From Prevotella sp. UBA2756 (GTDB lineage: Bacteria > Bacteroidota > Bacteroidia > Bacteroidales > Bacteroidaceae): DNA of 63,681 nucleotides. Both the position numbers and the translations under genes were made by a program. Shown piece after piece: positions 51,341-58,916 of this stretch; position 1 is the first letter of the stretch; every line of letters starts with the position of its first letter. Under the pieces are notes generated by a model that searched no databases, had not been told where the DNA came from, and worked only from the letters and a program-made list of their open reading frames with translations. The stretch is from assembly GCA_002353205.1 (NCBI GenBank), contig DEJE01000014.1, positions 1-63,681 of the forward strand. Direction: 5' to 3'.

Positions 51341-51433
51341 ATTGCAATTCAAATTGGATTGCACGGCAATTCAATTTAGATTGCTCAGCGATTCAATTTG
51401 AATTGCAGTGCAATTTAATTGATATTGCACCGC
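51341..51433. repeat. Degenerate 22-bp tandem repeats
   Basis: Units of 22 bases starting at 51358, 51380 and 51402 (ATTGCACGGCAATTCAATTT, ATTGCTCAGCGATTCAATTT, ATTGCAGTGCAATTTAATTG, each plus two bases), with a 17-base partial unit before and a 10-base one after. There are no spacers, so this is not a CRISPR array. Each unit is partly palindromic (GCAATT/AATTGC). Confidence 0.8.
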
Positions 51434-51511
51434 ACCGAGGACGGAACGGCAGGGCAGGGCGGCCGTGCCGGCGCTTGAAAGGCGGCGTAACTGCTCAGCA
51501 CATTATTCAAC

Positions 51512-51743
51512 GATGGACAAAAATCAACACAAATCTAACAAAAATAATCGTTCAGCGCAGTTGAAGATAAGGCCAAAGAGAAAGATTTATGTTTTGATTT
51601 TTGAAGATTTTTGTTTCCAATACGATATTCGCACTATGGACAAAAATCAACACAAATCTTACAAAAATAATCGTTCAGCGCAGTTGAAGATAAGGCTAAG
51701 GAGAAAGATTTATGTTTTGATTTTTGAAGATTTTTGTTTATGA
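51512..51743. repeat. 123-bp tandem duplication
   Basis: The stretch beginning ATGGACAAAAATCAACACAA at 51513 recurs from 51636, a period of exactly 123 bases (41 codons), with only a few substitutions. On the plus strand both copies stay in one open frame (MDKNQHKS...KIYVLIFEDF), and on the minus strand another frame is also open. No promoter or start signal favours translation, so I list it as a repeat. The rest of 51119-51810 shows no gene. Confidence 0.85.
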
Positions 51744-51810
51744 ATTGGGGAGTGGATATGATAATAAAACTTAAATATGCAAAAATAATATGTAATAACT
51801 GTGGGGTAGG

Positions 51811-51842
51811 TTTGGCCGTATGAAATATAATGTGTACCTTTG
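51811..51842 (+). promoter_or_regulatory. Promoter of the rplC (S10-spc) operon
   Basis: TTTG (51811-51814), 20 bases, TACCTTTG (51835-51842): a full consensus. Transcription should start near 51849, leaving a ~180-base leader before rplC. Confidence 0.9.
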
Positions 51843-51930
51843 CACCCGCAAAAGTGCGTATTGCGCTGGCTCTCATGCTAACAATACCCTGATAAAAAGC
51901 AACTTAGCCTTCAAAAATGAAGTAGTTGAA

Positions 51931-51989
51931 GTTCCTTTTTTAAGTGGTATGTCGGCGCCTGCCGGAGCGGAACCACTTAAAAAAGGAAT
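51931..51989 (+). promoter_or_regulatory. Long leader hairpin before rplC
   Basis: GTTCCTTTTTTAAGTGGT (51931-51948) pairs with ACCACTTAAAAAAGGAAT (51972-51989), 17 of 18 positions, around a GC-rich 23-base loop with internal symmetry (GGCGCCTGCCGG). It ends 39 bases before the rplC start. It is a candidate for ribosomal-protein autoregulation or RNA processing. Confidence 0.65.
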
Positions 51990-52027
51990 TTAATTTTTAT
52001 TTAATACATTATTTATTTTAAACTGAA

Positions 52028-52642
52028 ATGCCAGGATTATTAGGAAAGAAAATCGGAATGACATCCGTTTTCAGTGCCGACGGCAAAAACGTGCCGTGCA
52101 CTGTTATCGAAGCTGGTCCTTGTGTTGTTACTCAGGTTAAGTCGGTAGAGAAAGACGGCTACAAGGCCGTCCAGCTTGGTTTCGGTGAAGCCAAGGAGAA
52201 GAATACGACGAAGCCCATGATGGGCGTGTTCAAGAAAGCCGGTACAACACCTAAGCGCCACTTGGCCGAGTTCAGGTTTGACGAAGAGTACAATCTGGGC
52301 GACACCATCACCGTTGATATCTTCAGCGACACCACCTTCGTCGACGTCGTCGGCACGTCGAAGGGTAAGGGCTTCCAGGGCGTCATGAAGCGTCACGGCT
52401 TCGGTGGTGTGGGACAGAGCACTCACGGTCAGGACGACCGCGCCCGCAAGCCGGGTTCCATCGGTGCCTGCTCGTATCCCGCAAAGGTGTTCAAGGGTAT
52501 GCGCATGGGCGGCCAGATGGGCGGCGATCGCGTGACCACTCAGAACCTCAAAGTGTTAAAGGTAATACCAGAGAGCAACCTTCTCATCGTGAAGGGCAGC
52601 GTAGCTGGTTGTAATGGTTCAACTGTAATAATCAACAAGTAA
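52028..52642 (+). CDS. rplC: 50S ribosomal protein L3
   Basis: A 204-residue early-assembly protein that reaches into the peptidyl transferase centre. It starts MPGLLGKKIGMTSVFSADGK and has the family loop KRHGFGGVGQSTHGQDDRARKPGSIGACSYPAKVFKGMRMGGQMGGD. Its TAA stop shares its last A with the rplD start, so the two are translationally coupled. It is the first gene after the S10-operon interruption, with its own promoter. Confidence 0.99.
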   Translation: MPGLLGKKIGMTSVFSADGKNVPCTVIEAGPCVVTQVKSVEKDGYKAVQLGFGEAKEKNTTKPMMGVFKKAGTTPKRHLAEFRFDEEYNLGDTITVDIFSDTTFVDVVGTSKGKGFQGVMKRHGFGGVGQSTHGQDDRARKPGSIGACSYPAKVFKGMRMGGQMGGDRVTTQNLKVLKVIPESNLLIVKGSVAGCNGSTVIINK

Positions 52643-53271
52643 TGGAAGTTAGCGTATTAAATATCAAAGGTCAGGACACCGGAAGAAAGGTAACTCTGAA
52701 TGAGGCTATCTTCGGCATTGAACCCAACGACCACGTTCTGTACCTGAACGTGAAGCAGTATCTGGGAAATCAGCGTCAGGGAACGGCAAAGGCCAAGGAG
52801 CGCAGCGAGCACGCTGGTTCCACGCGCAAGCTCATCCGTCAGAAGGGCGGCGGCGGCGCACGTCGCGGCGACATCAACTCGCCGGTGCTCGTCGGTGGCG
52901 GCCGCGTCTTCGGTCCGCGTCCCCGCGATTACTATACAAAGCTGAACAAGAAGACGAAGGCCCTCGCCCGCAAGAGCGCGCTGAGCTACAAGGCTCAGGA
53001 GGATGCCATCGTCGTCGTTGAGGACTTCTCGTTCGAGGCTCCCAAGACGAAGGCTTTCATCGAGATGGCCAAGAACCTGAAGGTGGATGGCAAGAAGATC
53101 CTTCTGGTCATGCCGGAGAATAATAAAAACGTATTTTTGTCGGCTCGCAACCTGCAGCGCGCAGAGGTGATCGAGGCTTCCACTCTCAACACCTACAAGG
53201 TGCTGAATGCGGACGTGCTCGTGATGACCGAGAGCTCGCTGAAGACGATCGATGAAATCTTAACCAAGTAA
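52642..53271 (+). CDS. rplD: 50S ribosomal protein L4
   Basis: A 209-residue protein lining the exit tunnel. The extended loop RQGTAKAKERSEHAGSTRKL...GGGGARRGDINSPVLVGGGRVFGPRPRDY is intact, and the globular part includes LSYKAQEDAIVVVEDF. In enteric bacteria L4 represses its own operon through the S10 leader; whether it acts on the hairpin at 51931-51989 is unknown. Its start overlaps the rplC stop by one base. Confidence 0.99.
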   Translation: MEVSVLNIKGQDTGRKVTLNEAIFGIEPNDHVLYLNVKQYLGNQRQGTAKAKERSEHAGSTRKLIRQKGGGGARRGDINSPVLVGGGRVFGPRPRDYYTKLNKKTKALARKSALSYKAQEDAIVVVEDFSFEAPKTKAFIEMAKNLKVDGKKILLVMPENNKNVFLSARNLQRAEVIEASTLNTYKVLNADVLVMTESSLKTIDEILTK

Positions 53272-53287
53272 AGGAGACCCAAGTATT

Positions 53288-53632
53288 ATGGCATTTATCA
53301 TCAAACCGCTGGTCACTGAGAAGATGACCAAGATCACGGACAAGACTTCCGAGGCCCGCACGTACAAGGTGAAGGGTCAGGAGCGCACCAAGAAGGCTGA
53401 GGCTCGCTTCGGTTTCATCGTCGCTCCCGAGGCCAACAAGCTCGAGATCAAGAAGGAGGTCGAGGATATGTACAACGTTACAGTGATCGACGTGAACACG
53501 ATGCGCTATGCCGGCAAACGTTCGAGCCGCTACACGAAGGACGGGCTGGTGAAAGGTCAGCGCAATGCGTTCAAGAAGGCAATCGTCACCCTGAAGGAGG
53601 GCGACACAATCGATTTTTACAGCAATATTTAA
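53288..53632 (+). CDS. rplW: 50S ribosomal protein L23
   Basis: A 114-residue protein at the exit-tunnel mouth that docks trigger factor and SRP. It matches through FIIKPLVTEKMTK, YKVKGQERTKKAEARFGFIVAPEANKLEIKKEVEDMYNVTV and VNTMRYAGKRSSRYTKDG. It is somewhat longer than the E. coli protein (100), which is usual in Bacteroidetes by my recollection. Confidence 0.98.
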   Translation: MAFIIKPLVTEKMTKITDKTSEARTYKVKGQERTKKAEARFGFIVAPEANKLEIKKEVEDMYNVTVIDVNTMRYAGKRSSRYTKDGLVKGQRNAFKKAIVTLKEGDTIDFYSNI

Positions 53633-53639
53633 ATAGGAA

Positions 53640-54467
53640 ATGGCAGTACGTAAATTAAAACCGGTAACTCCCGGTCAAAGACACAAGATTATTGGCACGT
53701 TCGAGGATATTACTGCATCCGTGCCAGAGAAGTCTCTCGTTTACGGTAAGCGCTCGACCGGTGGCCGCAACAACACCGGAAAGATGACTGTCCGCTACAT
53801 GGGCGGCGGCCACAAGCGTAAGTACCGTCTGATCGACTTCAAGCGAGAGAAGGATGGTGTTCCAGCTGTAGTGAAGACAATCGAGTACGATCCGAACCGC
53901 TCGGCCCGTATCGCATTGTTGTTCTATGCTGATGGTGAAAAACGTTACATTATTGCTCCTAACGGACTTCAGGTAGGGTCGACCGTGCAGTCGGGTGCTG
54001 ACGCAGTTCCCGAGGTAGGCAACGCCCTTCCGCTGGCTAACATCCCCGTGGGTACGATGATCCACAACATCGAGCTCCGTCCGGGACAGGGTGCCAAGCT
54101 CGTTCGTTCGGCTGGTAACTTTGCTCAGCTTACTTCTCGTGAAGGCAGTTACTGCGTGATCAAGCTCCCCTCGGGCGAGACGCGCAAGATTCTGAGTGCT
54201 TGCAAGGCAACCGTAGGTGTGGTTGGCAACGAGAGCCACGCTCTCGAGCAGTCGGGTAAGGCCGGCCGCTCGCGCTGGCTGGGCCGCCGCCCGCACAACC
54301 GCGGTGTCGTGATGAACCCGCACGATCACCCGATGGGTGGTGGTGAAGGCCGCCAGAGCGGTGGACATCCGCGCTCGCGCAAGGGCTTGTATGCAAAGGG
54401 TCTGAAGACTCGTGCACCGAAGAAGCACTCGAACAAGTATATCATAGCAAGAGCTAGTAAGAAGTAA
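53640..54467 (+). CDS. rplB: 50S ribosomal protein L2
   Basis: A 275-residue 23S rRNA-binding protein needed for subunit association and peptidyl transferase assembly. It has the OB and SH3-like regions (RYMGGGHKRKYRLIDFKREKDG; GDAVPEVGNALPL-like loop) and the conserved C-terminal block RPHNRGVVMNPHDHPMGGGEGRQSGG with the functional His in HPMGGGEG. The gene begins 7 bases after rplW. Confidence 0.99.
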   Translation: MAVRKLKPVTPGQRHKIIGTFEDITASVPEKSLVYGKRSTGGRNNTGKMTVRYMGGGHKRKYRLIDFKREKDGVPAVVKTIEYDPNRSARIALLFYADGEKRYIIAPNGLQVGSTVQSGADAVPEVGNALPLANIPVGTMIHNIELRPGQGAKLVRSAGNFAQLTSREGSYCVIKLPSGETRKILSACKATVGVVGNESHALEQSGKAGRSRWLGRRPHNRGVVMNPHDHPMGGGEGRQSGGHPRSRKGLYAKGLKTRAPKKHSNKYIIARASKK

Positions 54468-54490
54468 AAACAAGTAAACTGAAGTAAATT

Positions 54491-54757
54491 ATGAGTCGTT
54501 CATTAAAAAAAGGCCCGTATATCAATGTGTCGCTCGAGAAGAAGATTCTCGCTATGAATGAGAGTGGCAAGAAGAATGTCGTCAAGACATGGGCCAGGGC
54601 TTCGATGATTTCCCCCGACTTCGTGGGGCACACCGTGGCTGTTCATAACGGTAACAAATTTATCCCTGTTTACATTACTGAGAACATGGTGGGCCACAAG
54701 CTGGGAGAGTTTGCTCCCACACGCCGCTTCGGAGGCCATGCCGGAAACAAGAAGTAA
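54491..54757 (+). CDS. rpsS: 30S ribosomal protein S19
   Basis: An 88-residue head protein that contacts S13 and the A-site region. It starts MSRSLKKGPYINVSLEKKIL, with the family block WARASMISPDFVGHTVAVHNGNKFIPVYITENMVGHKLGEFAPTR. Position between rplB and rplV is standard. Confidence 0.99.
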   Translation: MSRSLKKGPYINVSLEKKILAMNESGKKNVVKTWARASMISPDFVGHTVAVHNGNKFIPVYITENMVGHKLGEFAPTRRFGGHAGNKK

Positions 54758-54792
54758 GTCAGGGCTGAAACCATTTAAAGAAAAGAGCAATA

Positions 54793-55200
54793 ATGGGAAA
54801 GAGAAAAAGAATATCGGCTGAAAAGAGAAAAGAGGCCTTGAAGACATTGTATTTTGCGAAGGCGAACAATATCCCGTCGTCACCGCGCAAGATGCGCTAT
54901 GTCGTTGATATGATACGCGGTATGGAAGTGAACCGCGCCCTCGGCGTGCTGCGCTTCTCGAAGAAGGCAGCGGCAGCAAACGTTGAGAAGCTGCTCCTCT
55001 CTGCCATCAACAACTGGGAACAGAAGAACGATCGCAAGGCAGAGGACGGTGAACTGTTTATTTCAAGAGTGTTCGTGGACGAAGGCGTCACGATGAAGCG
55101 CATGCGCCCGGCTCCGCAGGGCCGCGGCTACCGCATCCGCAAGCGTTCGAACCACGTCACGCTGTTTGTTGACGCTAAACCTAATGACGTAAAAGAATAA
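54793..55200 (+). CDS. rplV: 50S ribosomal protein L22
   Basis: A 135-residue protein whose beta-hairpin lines the exit tunnel. It matches through NNIPSSPRKMRYVVDMIRGMEVNRALGVLRFSKKAA, and the hairpin VFVDEGVTMKRMRPAPQGRGYRIRKRSNHVTL, a known macrolide-contact region, is intact. It ends 5 bases before rpsC. Confidence 0.99.
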   Translation: MGKRKRISAEKRKEALKTLYFAKANNIPSSPRKMRYVVDMIRGMEVNRALGVLRFSKKAAAANVEKLLLSAINNWEQKNDRKAEDGELFISRVFVDEGVTMKRMRPAPQGRGYRIRKRSNHVTLFVDAKPNDVKE

Positions 55201-55205
55201 GTAGA

Positions 55206-55928
55206 ATGGGACAGAAAGTTAATCCAATTAGCAACCGTCTGGGCATCATCCGCGGTTGGGACTCAAACTGGTTCGGAGGCAAGAGCTTCGGTGACAACCT
55301 GGTGGAAGACCAGAAAATCCGCAAGTATCTCAATGAGCGTCTGGCCAAGGCAAGCGTGTCGAAGATCATCATCGAGCGCACGCTGAAGCTTGTCACCATC
55401 ACTATCTGCACCGCTCGCCCCGGTATCGTCATTGGTAAGGGTGGACAGGATGTCGACAAACTGAAGGAGGAGCTCAAGAAGCTCTATGACAAAGAGATCC
55501 AGATCAACATCTTCGAGGTGAAGAAGCCTGAGCTCGACGCTACCATCGTCGGCACGAACATCGCTCGCCAGGTGGAAGGTAAGATCGCTTACCGTCGTGC
55601 CATCAAGCAGGCCATCGCCAATACCATGCGCGCCGGAGCCGAAGGTATCAAGGTGCAGATCTCCGGCCGTCTGAACGGCGCCGAGATTGCCCGCAGCGAG
55701 ATGTTCAAGGAAGGTCGCACGCCGCTGCACACGTTCCGTGCTGACATCGACTACTGCCACACCGAGGCACTGACGAAGGTCGGACTGCTCGGCATCAAGG
55801 TATGGATCTGCCGCGGTGAGGTCTACGGAAAGGTGGACCTGACGCCCAACTTCACGCAGGAGAAGCAGCAGAGCCGTGGCAACAACAAGTCGGGTGGCCG
55901 TGGCCGCAAGAGAAACAATAACCGTTAA
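55206..55928 (+). CDS. rpsC: 30S ribosomal protein S3
   Basis: A 240-residue protein at the mRNA entry site. The KH type II domain carries GIVIGKGGQDVDKLKEELKKL, and the C-terminal domain includes IKQAIANTMRAGAEGIKVQISGRLNGAEIARSE. A basic, Gly/Asn-rich tail (SRGNNKSGGRGRKRNNNR-like) ends the protein. The start MGQKVNPISNRLGI is canonical. Confidence 0.99.
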   Translation: MGQKVNPISNRLGIIRGWDSNWFGGKSFGDNLVEDQKIRKYLNERLAKASVSKIIIERTLKLVTITICTARPGIVIGKGGQDVDKLKEELKKLYDKEIQINIFEVKKPELDATIVGTNIARQVEGKIAYRRAIKQAIANTMRAGAEGIKVQISGRLNGAEIARSEMFKEGRTPLHTFRADIDYCHTEALTKVGLLGIKVWICRGEVYGKVDLTPNFTQEKQQSRGNNKSGGRGRKRNNNR

Positions 55929-55942
55929 AAGCAAAAGAAATC

Positions 55943-56371
55943 ATGTTACAGCCAAAAAGAGTAAAATATAGAAGACCTCAAGACGGGCGCGGCAACAAAG
56001 GCAACGCCCACAGAGGTACGCAGCTGGCCTTCGGCTCGTTCGGCATCAAGACCCTTGACGCCAAATGGCTCGACAGCCGCCAGTTGGAGGCTGCCCGTGT
56101 TGCCATCAACCGTTACATGCAGCGTGAAGGTCAGGTATGGATCCGCATTTTCCCGGACAAACCCATCACACGTAAGCCCGCTGACGTCCGAATGGGTAAA
56201 GGTAAGGGTGACCCCGCAGGATGGGTGGCTCCCGTGACTCCCGGACGTATCCTCTTCGAGGTAGAGGGTGTGCCCTTCGACATTGCCAAGGAAGCTCTCC
56301 GCCTCGGTGCCCAGAAGCTCCCCGTGAAGACAAAGTTTGTTGTTAGACGTGATTACGATAAAAACGCTTAA
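55943..56371 (+). CDS. rplP: 50S ribosomal protein L16
   Basis: A 142-residue protein near the A-site tRNA elbow. It starts MLQPKRVKYRRPQDGRGNKGNAHRG, followed by FGSFGIKTLDAKWLDSRQLEAARVAINRYMQREGQVWIRIFPDKP and the RMGKGKGDPAGWVAPV loop with the conserved basic and Gly residues. Confidence 0.99.
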   Translation: MLQPKRVKYRRPQDGRGNKGNAHRGTQLAFGSFGIKTLDAKWLDSRQLEAARVAINRYMQREGQVWIRIFPDKPITRKPADVRMGKGKGDPAGWVAPVTPGRILFEVEGVPFDIAKEALRLGAQKLPVKTKFVVRRDYDKNA

Positions 56372-56374
56372 GAG

Positions 56375-56569
56375 ATGAAGATTCAAGAAGTTAGAGAGCT
56401 CGAGACCAAAGAATTGGAAGAGCGCATTGAGACCGAGAGTGCCAAGCTGCACCAGATGAAGCTTAACCATACGATCACTCCGCTGGAGAATCCCAATCTG
56501 ATCAAAGCTGCCCGTCGTGACATCGCGCGTATGAAGACGGAACTTCGTCAGAGAGAACTTAACAAATAA
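56375..56569 (+). CDS. rpmC: 50S ribosomal protein L29
   Basis: A 64-residue helical hairpin at the exit-tunnel rim next to L23. It has the family pattern MKIQEVRELETKELEERIE, KLHQMKLNHTITPLENPNLIKAARRDIARMKTELRQRE. It is encoded 3 bases after rplP and directly before rpsQ. Confidence 0.97.
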   Translation: MKIQEVRELETKELEERIETESAKLHQMKLNHTITPLENPNLIKAARRDIARMKTELRQRELNK

Positions 56570-56580
56570 CAATGGTCCAG

Positions 56581-56838
56581 ATGGAAACAAGAAATTTAAG
56601 AAAAACAAGACAGGGTGTGGTCATCAGCAACAAGATGGATAAAACCATTGTTATTGCAGCCAAGTTCAAGGAGAAGCACCCTATTTATGGTAAGTTTGTC
56701 CAGAAGACAAAGAAATACCATGCTCACGATGAGAAGAATGAGTGCAACATCGGTGACACTGTGCTCATCATGGAGACCCGTCCGCTGTCGAAGACAAAGA
56801 GATGGAGATTAGTACAAATCGTAGAAAAAGCTAAGTAA
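56581..56838 (+). CDS. rpsQ: 30S ribosomal protein S17
   Basis: An 85-residue OB-fold 16S rRNA-binding protein: NLRKTRQGVVISNKMDKTIV, KEKHPIYGKFVQKTKKYHAHDE and IMETRPLSKTKRWRLVQIVEKAK. I place the start at the second ATG (56581, METRNLRK) because relatives begin with MEARNLRK. An ATG at 56572, 2 bases after the rpmC stop, would add three residues and cannot be excluded. Confidence 0.96.
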   Translation: METRNLRKTRQGVVISNKMDKTIVIAAKFKEKHPIYGKFVQKTKKYHAHDEKNECNIGDTVLIMETRPLSKTKRWRLVQIVEKAK

Positions 56839-56840
56839 TT

Positions 56841-57206
56841 ATGATACAGGCAGAATCAAGACTTACAGTGGCTGACAACAGCGGTGCCCGCGAGGCTCTG
56901 TGCATTCGCGTGCTTGGTGGCACGAAGCGCCGCTATGCCAGCGTCGGTGACGTGATTGTCGTTGCCATCAAGAACGCCATCCCTACCAGTGACGTGAAAA
57001 AGGGTGCAGTATCGAAGGCTTTGATCGTTCGCACAAAGAAGGAAATCCGTCGCGCCGACGGTTCCTATATCCGCTTTGACGACAATGCTTGTGTGTTGCT
57101 CAACAATGCCGGTGAGCTCCGCGGCAGCCGTATCTTCGGCCCCGTGGCCCGCGAGCTCCGTGCGGTGAACATGAAGGTCGTTTCGCTCGCACCTGAGGTT
57201 CTTTAA
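56841..57206 (+). CDS. rplN: 50S ribosomal protein L14
   Basis: A 121-residue protein at the subunit interface (bridge B8, contact of silencing factor RsfS). It starts MIQAESRLTVADNSGAREALCIRVLGG and ends FGPVARELRAVNMKVVSLAPEVL, both hallmark stretches. Two bases after rpsQ. Confidence 0.99.
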   Translation: MIQAESRLTVADNSGAREALCIRVLGGTKRRYASVGDVIVVAIKNAIPTSDVKKGAVSKALIVRTKKEIRRADGSYIRFDDNACVLLNNAGELRGSRIFGPVARELRAVNMKVVSLAPEVL

Positions 57207-57228
57207 TCATTAAAAACAGTAAACAGTA

Positions 57229-57564
57229 ATGGGTAAGTTACATATTAAGAAAGGTGACATGGTTCTGGTGATTGCCGGCAAGGACAATTTCCGGACAAAA
57301 GGCGACAAGACCCCGCACAAGGTGCTGAAGGTGCTCGTCGACAAGGAGCGTGCCATTGTGGAGGGCGTGAACATCGTCTCCAAGAGCACCAAGCCGTCGG
57401 CAAAGAATCCTCAGGGCGGTATCGTGAAGCAGGAAGCTCCCATCCACATCTCCAACCTGATGCTGGTTGACCCCAAGAGCGGAGAGCCCACACGCGTATC
57501 GATCAAGCATGAGGGTAAGAATGTCATTCGTGTATCTAAAAAATCAGGGGAGGAAATCAAATAA
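57229..57564 (+). CDS. rplX: 50S ribosomal protein L24
   Basis: A 111-residue assembly-initiator protein with the KOW motif: KLHIKKGDMVLVIAGKDNFRTKGDKTPHKVLKVLVDKERAIVEGVNIVSK. Later blocks are GGIVKQEAPIHISNLMLVDPKSGEPTRV. The stop overlaps the rplE start by one base. Confidence 0.98.
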   Translation: MGKLHIKKGDMVLVIAGKDNFRTKGDKTPHKVLKVLVDKERAIVEGVNIVSKSTKPSAKNPQGGIVKQEAPIHISNLMLVDPKSGEPTRVSIKHEGKNVIRVSKKSGEEIK

Positions 57565-58118
57565 TGGATACAGCACAGTTAAAGAAAGAGTACAAGGAGA
57601 AGATTGCTCCCGCTCTGTTCAAGCAGTTCAACTATTCTTCGGCCATGCAGATTCCTGTCCTGAAGAAGATCGTCGTGAACCAGGGACTGGGAGATGCCAC
57701 GCAGGACAAGAAGATCATCGACGTGGCCATCAACGAGATCAGTGCCATCACCGGACAGAAGGCTGTCGCCACCTATTCGAAGAAGGATATCGCCAACTTC
57801 AAGCTCCGTAAGAAGATGCCCATCGGCGTCATGGTCACACTGCGCCGCGAGCGCATGTACGAGTTCCTTGAGAAGCTCGTGCGCATCGCCCTGCCGCGTA
57901 TCCGCGACTTCAAGGGTATCGAGAGCAAGTTCGACGGCCGCGGCAACTACACGCTCGGCATCCAGGAGCAGATCATCTTCCCCGAGATCAACATCGATGC
58001 CATCGACCGCATCCAGGGAATGAACATCACCTTCGTCACGTCGGCCAAGACCGACGAAGAGGGCTACGCCCTGCTCAAGGCATTCGGTCTTCCATTCAAG
58101 AACGCTAAAAAAGACTAA
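57564..58118 (+). CDS. rplE: 50S ribosomal protein L5
   Basis: A 184-residue 5S rRNA-binding protein of the central protuberance. Family stretches: MQIPVLKKIVVNQGLGDATQDKK, AISGQKA-type VATYSKKDIANFKLR, and GVMVTLRRERMYEFLEKLVRIALPRIRDFKGI. Translationally coupled to rplX. Confidence 0.99.
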   Translation: MDTAQLKKEYKEKIAPALFKQFNYSSAMQIPVLKKIVVNQGLGDATQDKKIIDVAINEISAITGQKAVATYSKKDIANFKLRKKMPIGVMVTLRRERMYEFLEKLVRIALPRIRDFKGIESKFDGRGNYTLGIQEQIIFPEINIDAIDRIQGMNITFVTSAKTDEEGYALLKAFGLPFKNAKKD

Positions 58119-58124
58119 GAGAAT

Positions 58125-58442
58125 ATGGCAAAAGAATCAATGAAAGCCCGCGAGGTGAAGCGTGCAAAGCTGGTCGCCCGCTATGCTGAGAAGCGTGCAG
58201 CACTGAAGAAGATCATTGCTACCGCCGACGTGTCGACAGAAGAAGGTGCCCTCGCAGCATACGAGGCTGCCCGCAAGCTGCAGAGCATTCCCCGGAACGC
58301 CAACCCCATCCGTCTGCACAACCGCTGCAAGATCACTGGCCGCCCGAAGGGTTACATGCGTCAGTTCGGCCTTTCGCGTATCCAGTTCCGTGAGATGGCT
58401 TCCGCCGGTCTCATCCCGGGTGTGAAGAAAGCAAGCTGGTAA
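58125..58442 (+). CDS. rpsN: 30S ribosomal protein S14 (zinc-free type)
   Basis: A 105-residue protein of the longer S14 class. The region that is a two-CxxC zinc ribbon in short S14 proteins reads LHNRCKITGRPKGYMRQFG, with one cysteine only, so no zinc is bound. The C-terminus SRIQFREMASAGLIPGVKKASW is canonical. It lies between rplE and rpsH as in the standard spc operon. Confidence 0.98.
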   Translation: MAKESMKAREVKRAKLVARYAEKRAALKKIIATADVSTEEGALAAYEAARKLQSIPRNANPIRLHNRCKITGRPKGYMRQFGLSRIQFREMASAGLIPGVKKASW

Positions 58443-58504
58443 GAGAAGGTGACTATTTTTTAATATTGTCGGGGGAGTCCCGATTAATTAAACATTTTAT
58501 ATTT

Positions 58505-58900
58505 ATGACAGATCCAATAGCAGATTATCTGACGAGGTTGAGAAACGCAATCATGGCTCATCACCGTGTTGTTGAAGTACCAGCTTCAAACTTGAAGAAG
58601 GAGATCACCAAAATCCTCTTCGAGAAGGGTTACATCCTGAACTACAAGTTCATCGAGGACGGCCCTCAGGGAACAATCAAGGTCGCCTTGAAGTATGATC
58701 CCGCCACCAAGCAGAACGCCATCAAGGTTCTGAAGAGAGTGTCCACGCCAGGTCTCCGCAAGTACACTGGCTACAAGGACATGCCGAGAGTTATTAACGG
58801 ACTTGGTATCGCAATACTGTCTACGTCCAAAGGTGTAATGACCGACAAGGAGGCCTCTGCGCAGAAGATCGGCGGCGAGGTCCTTTGCTACGTATATTAA
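58505..58900 (+). CDS. rpsH: 30S ribosomal protein S8
   Basis: A 131-residue central-domain protein. The start is ATG 58505 (MTDPIADYLTRLRNAIMAHH), the family's usual N-terminus; an earlier in-frame TTG at 58466 would add 13 unrelated residues. The C-terminal block GIAILSTSKGVMTDKEASAQKIGGEVLCYVY is typical. In enteric bacteria S8 represses the spc operon; no matching site was looked for by folding. Confidence 0.98.
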   Translation: MTDPIADYLTRLRNAIMAHHRVVEVPASNLKKEITKILFEKGYILNYKFIEDGPQGTIKVALKYDPATKQNAIKVLKRVSTPGLRKYTGYKDMPRVINGLGIAILSTSKGVMTDKEASAQKIGGEVLCYVY

Positions 58901-58916
58901 TTAAGGAGGGTAGAAT

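Noticed and set aside
51341..51433. CRISPR array
   Set aside because: The 22-bp units are contiguous and degenerate with no spacers, and no cas genes are in the window.
51465..51743. 92-codon plus-strand frame made of two 41-residue repeats
   Set aside because: The open frame follows from a 123-bp duplication. No promoter or start signal was found and the opposite strand is equally open, so it is listed as a repeat only.
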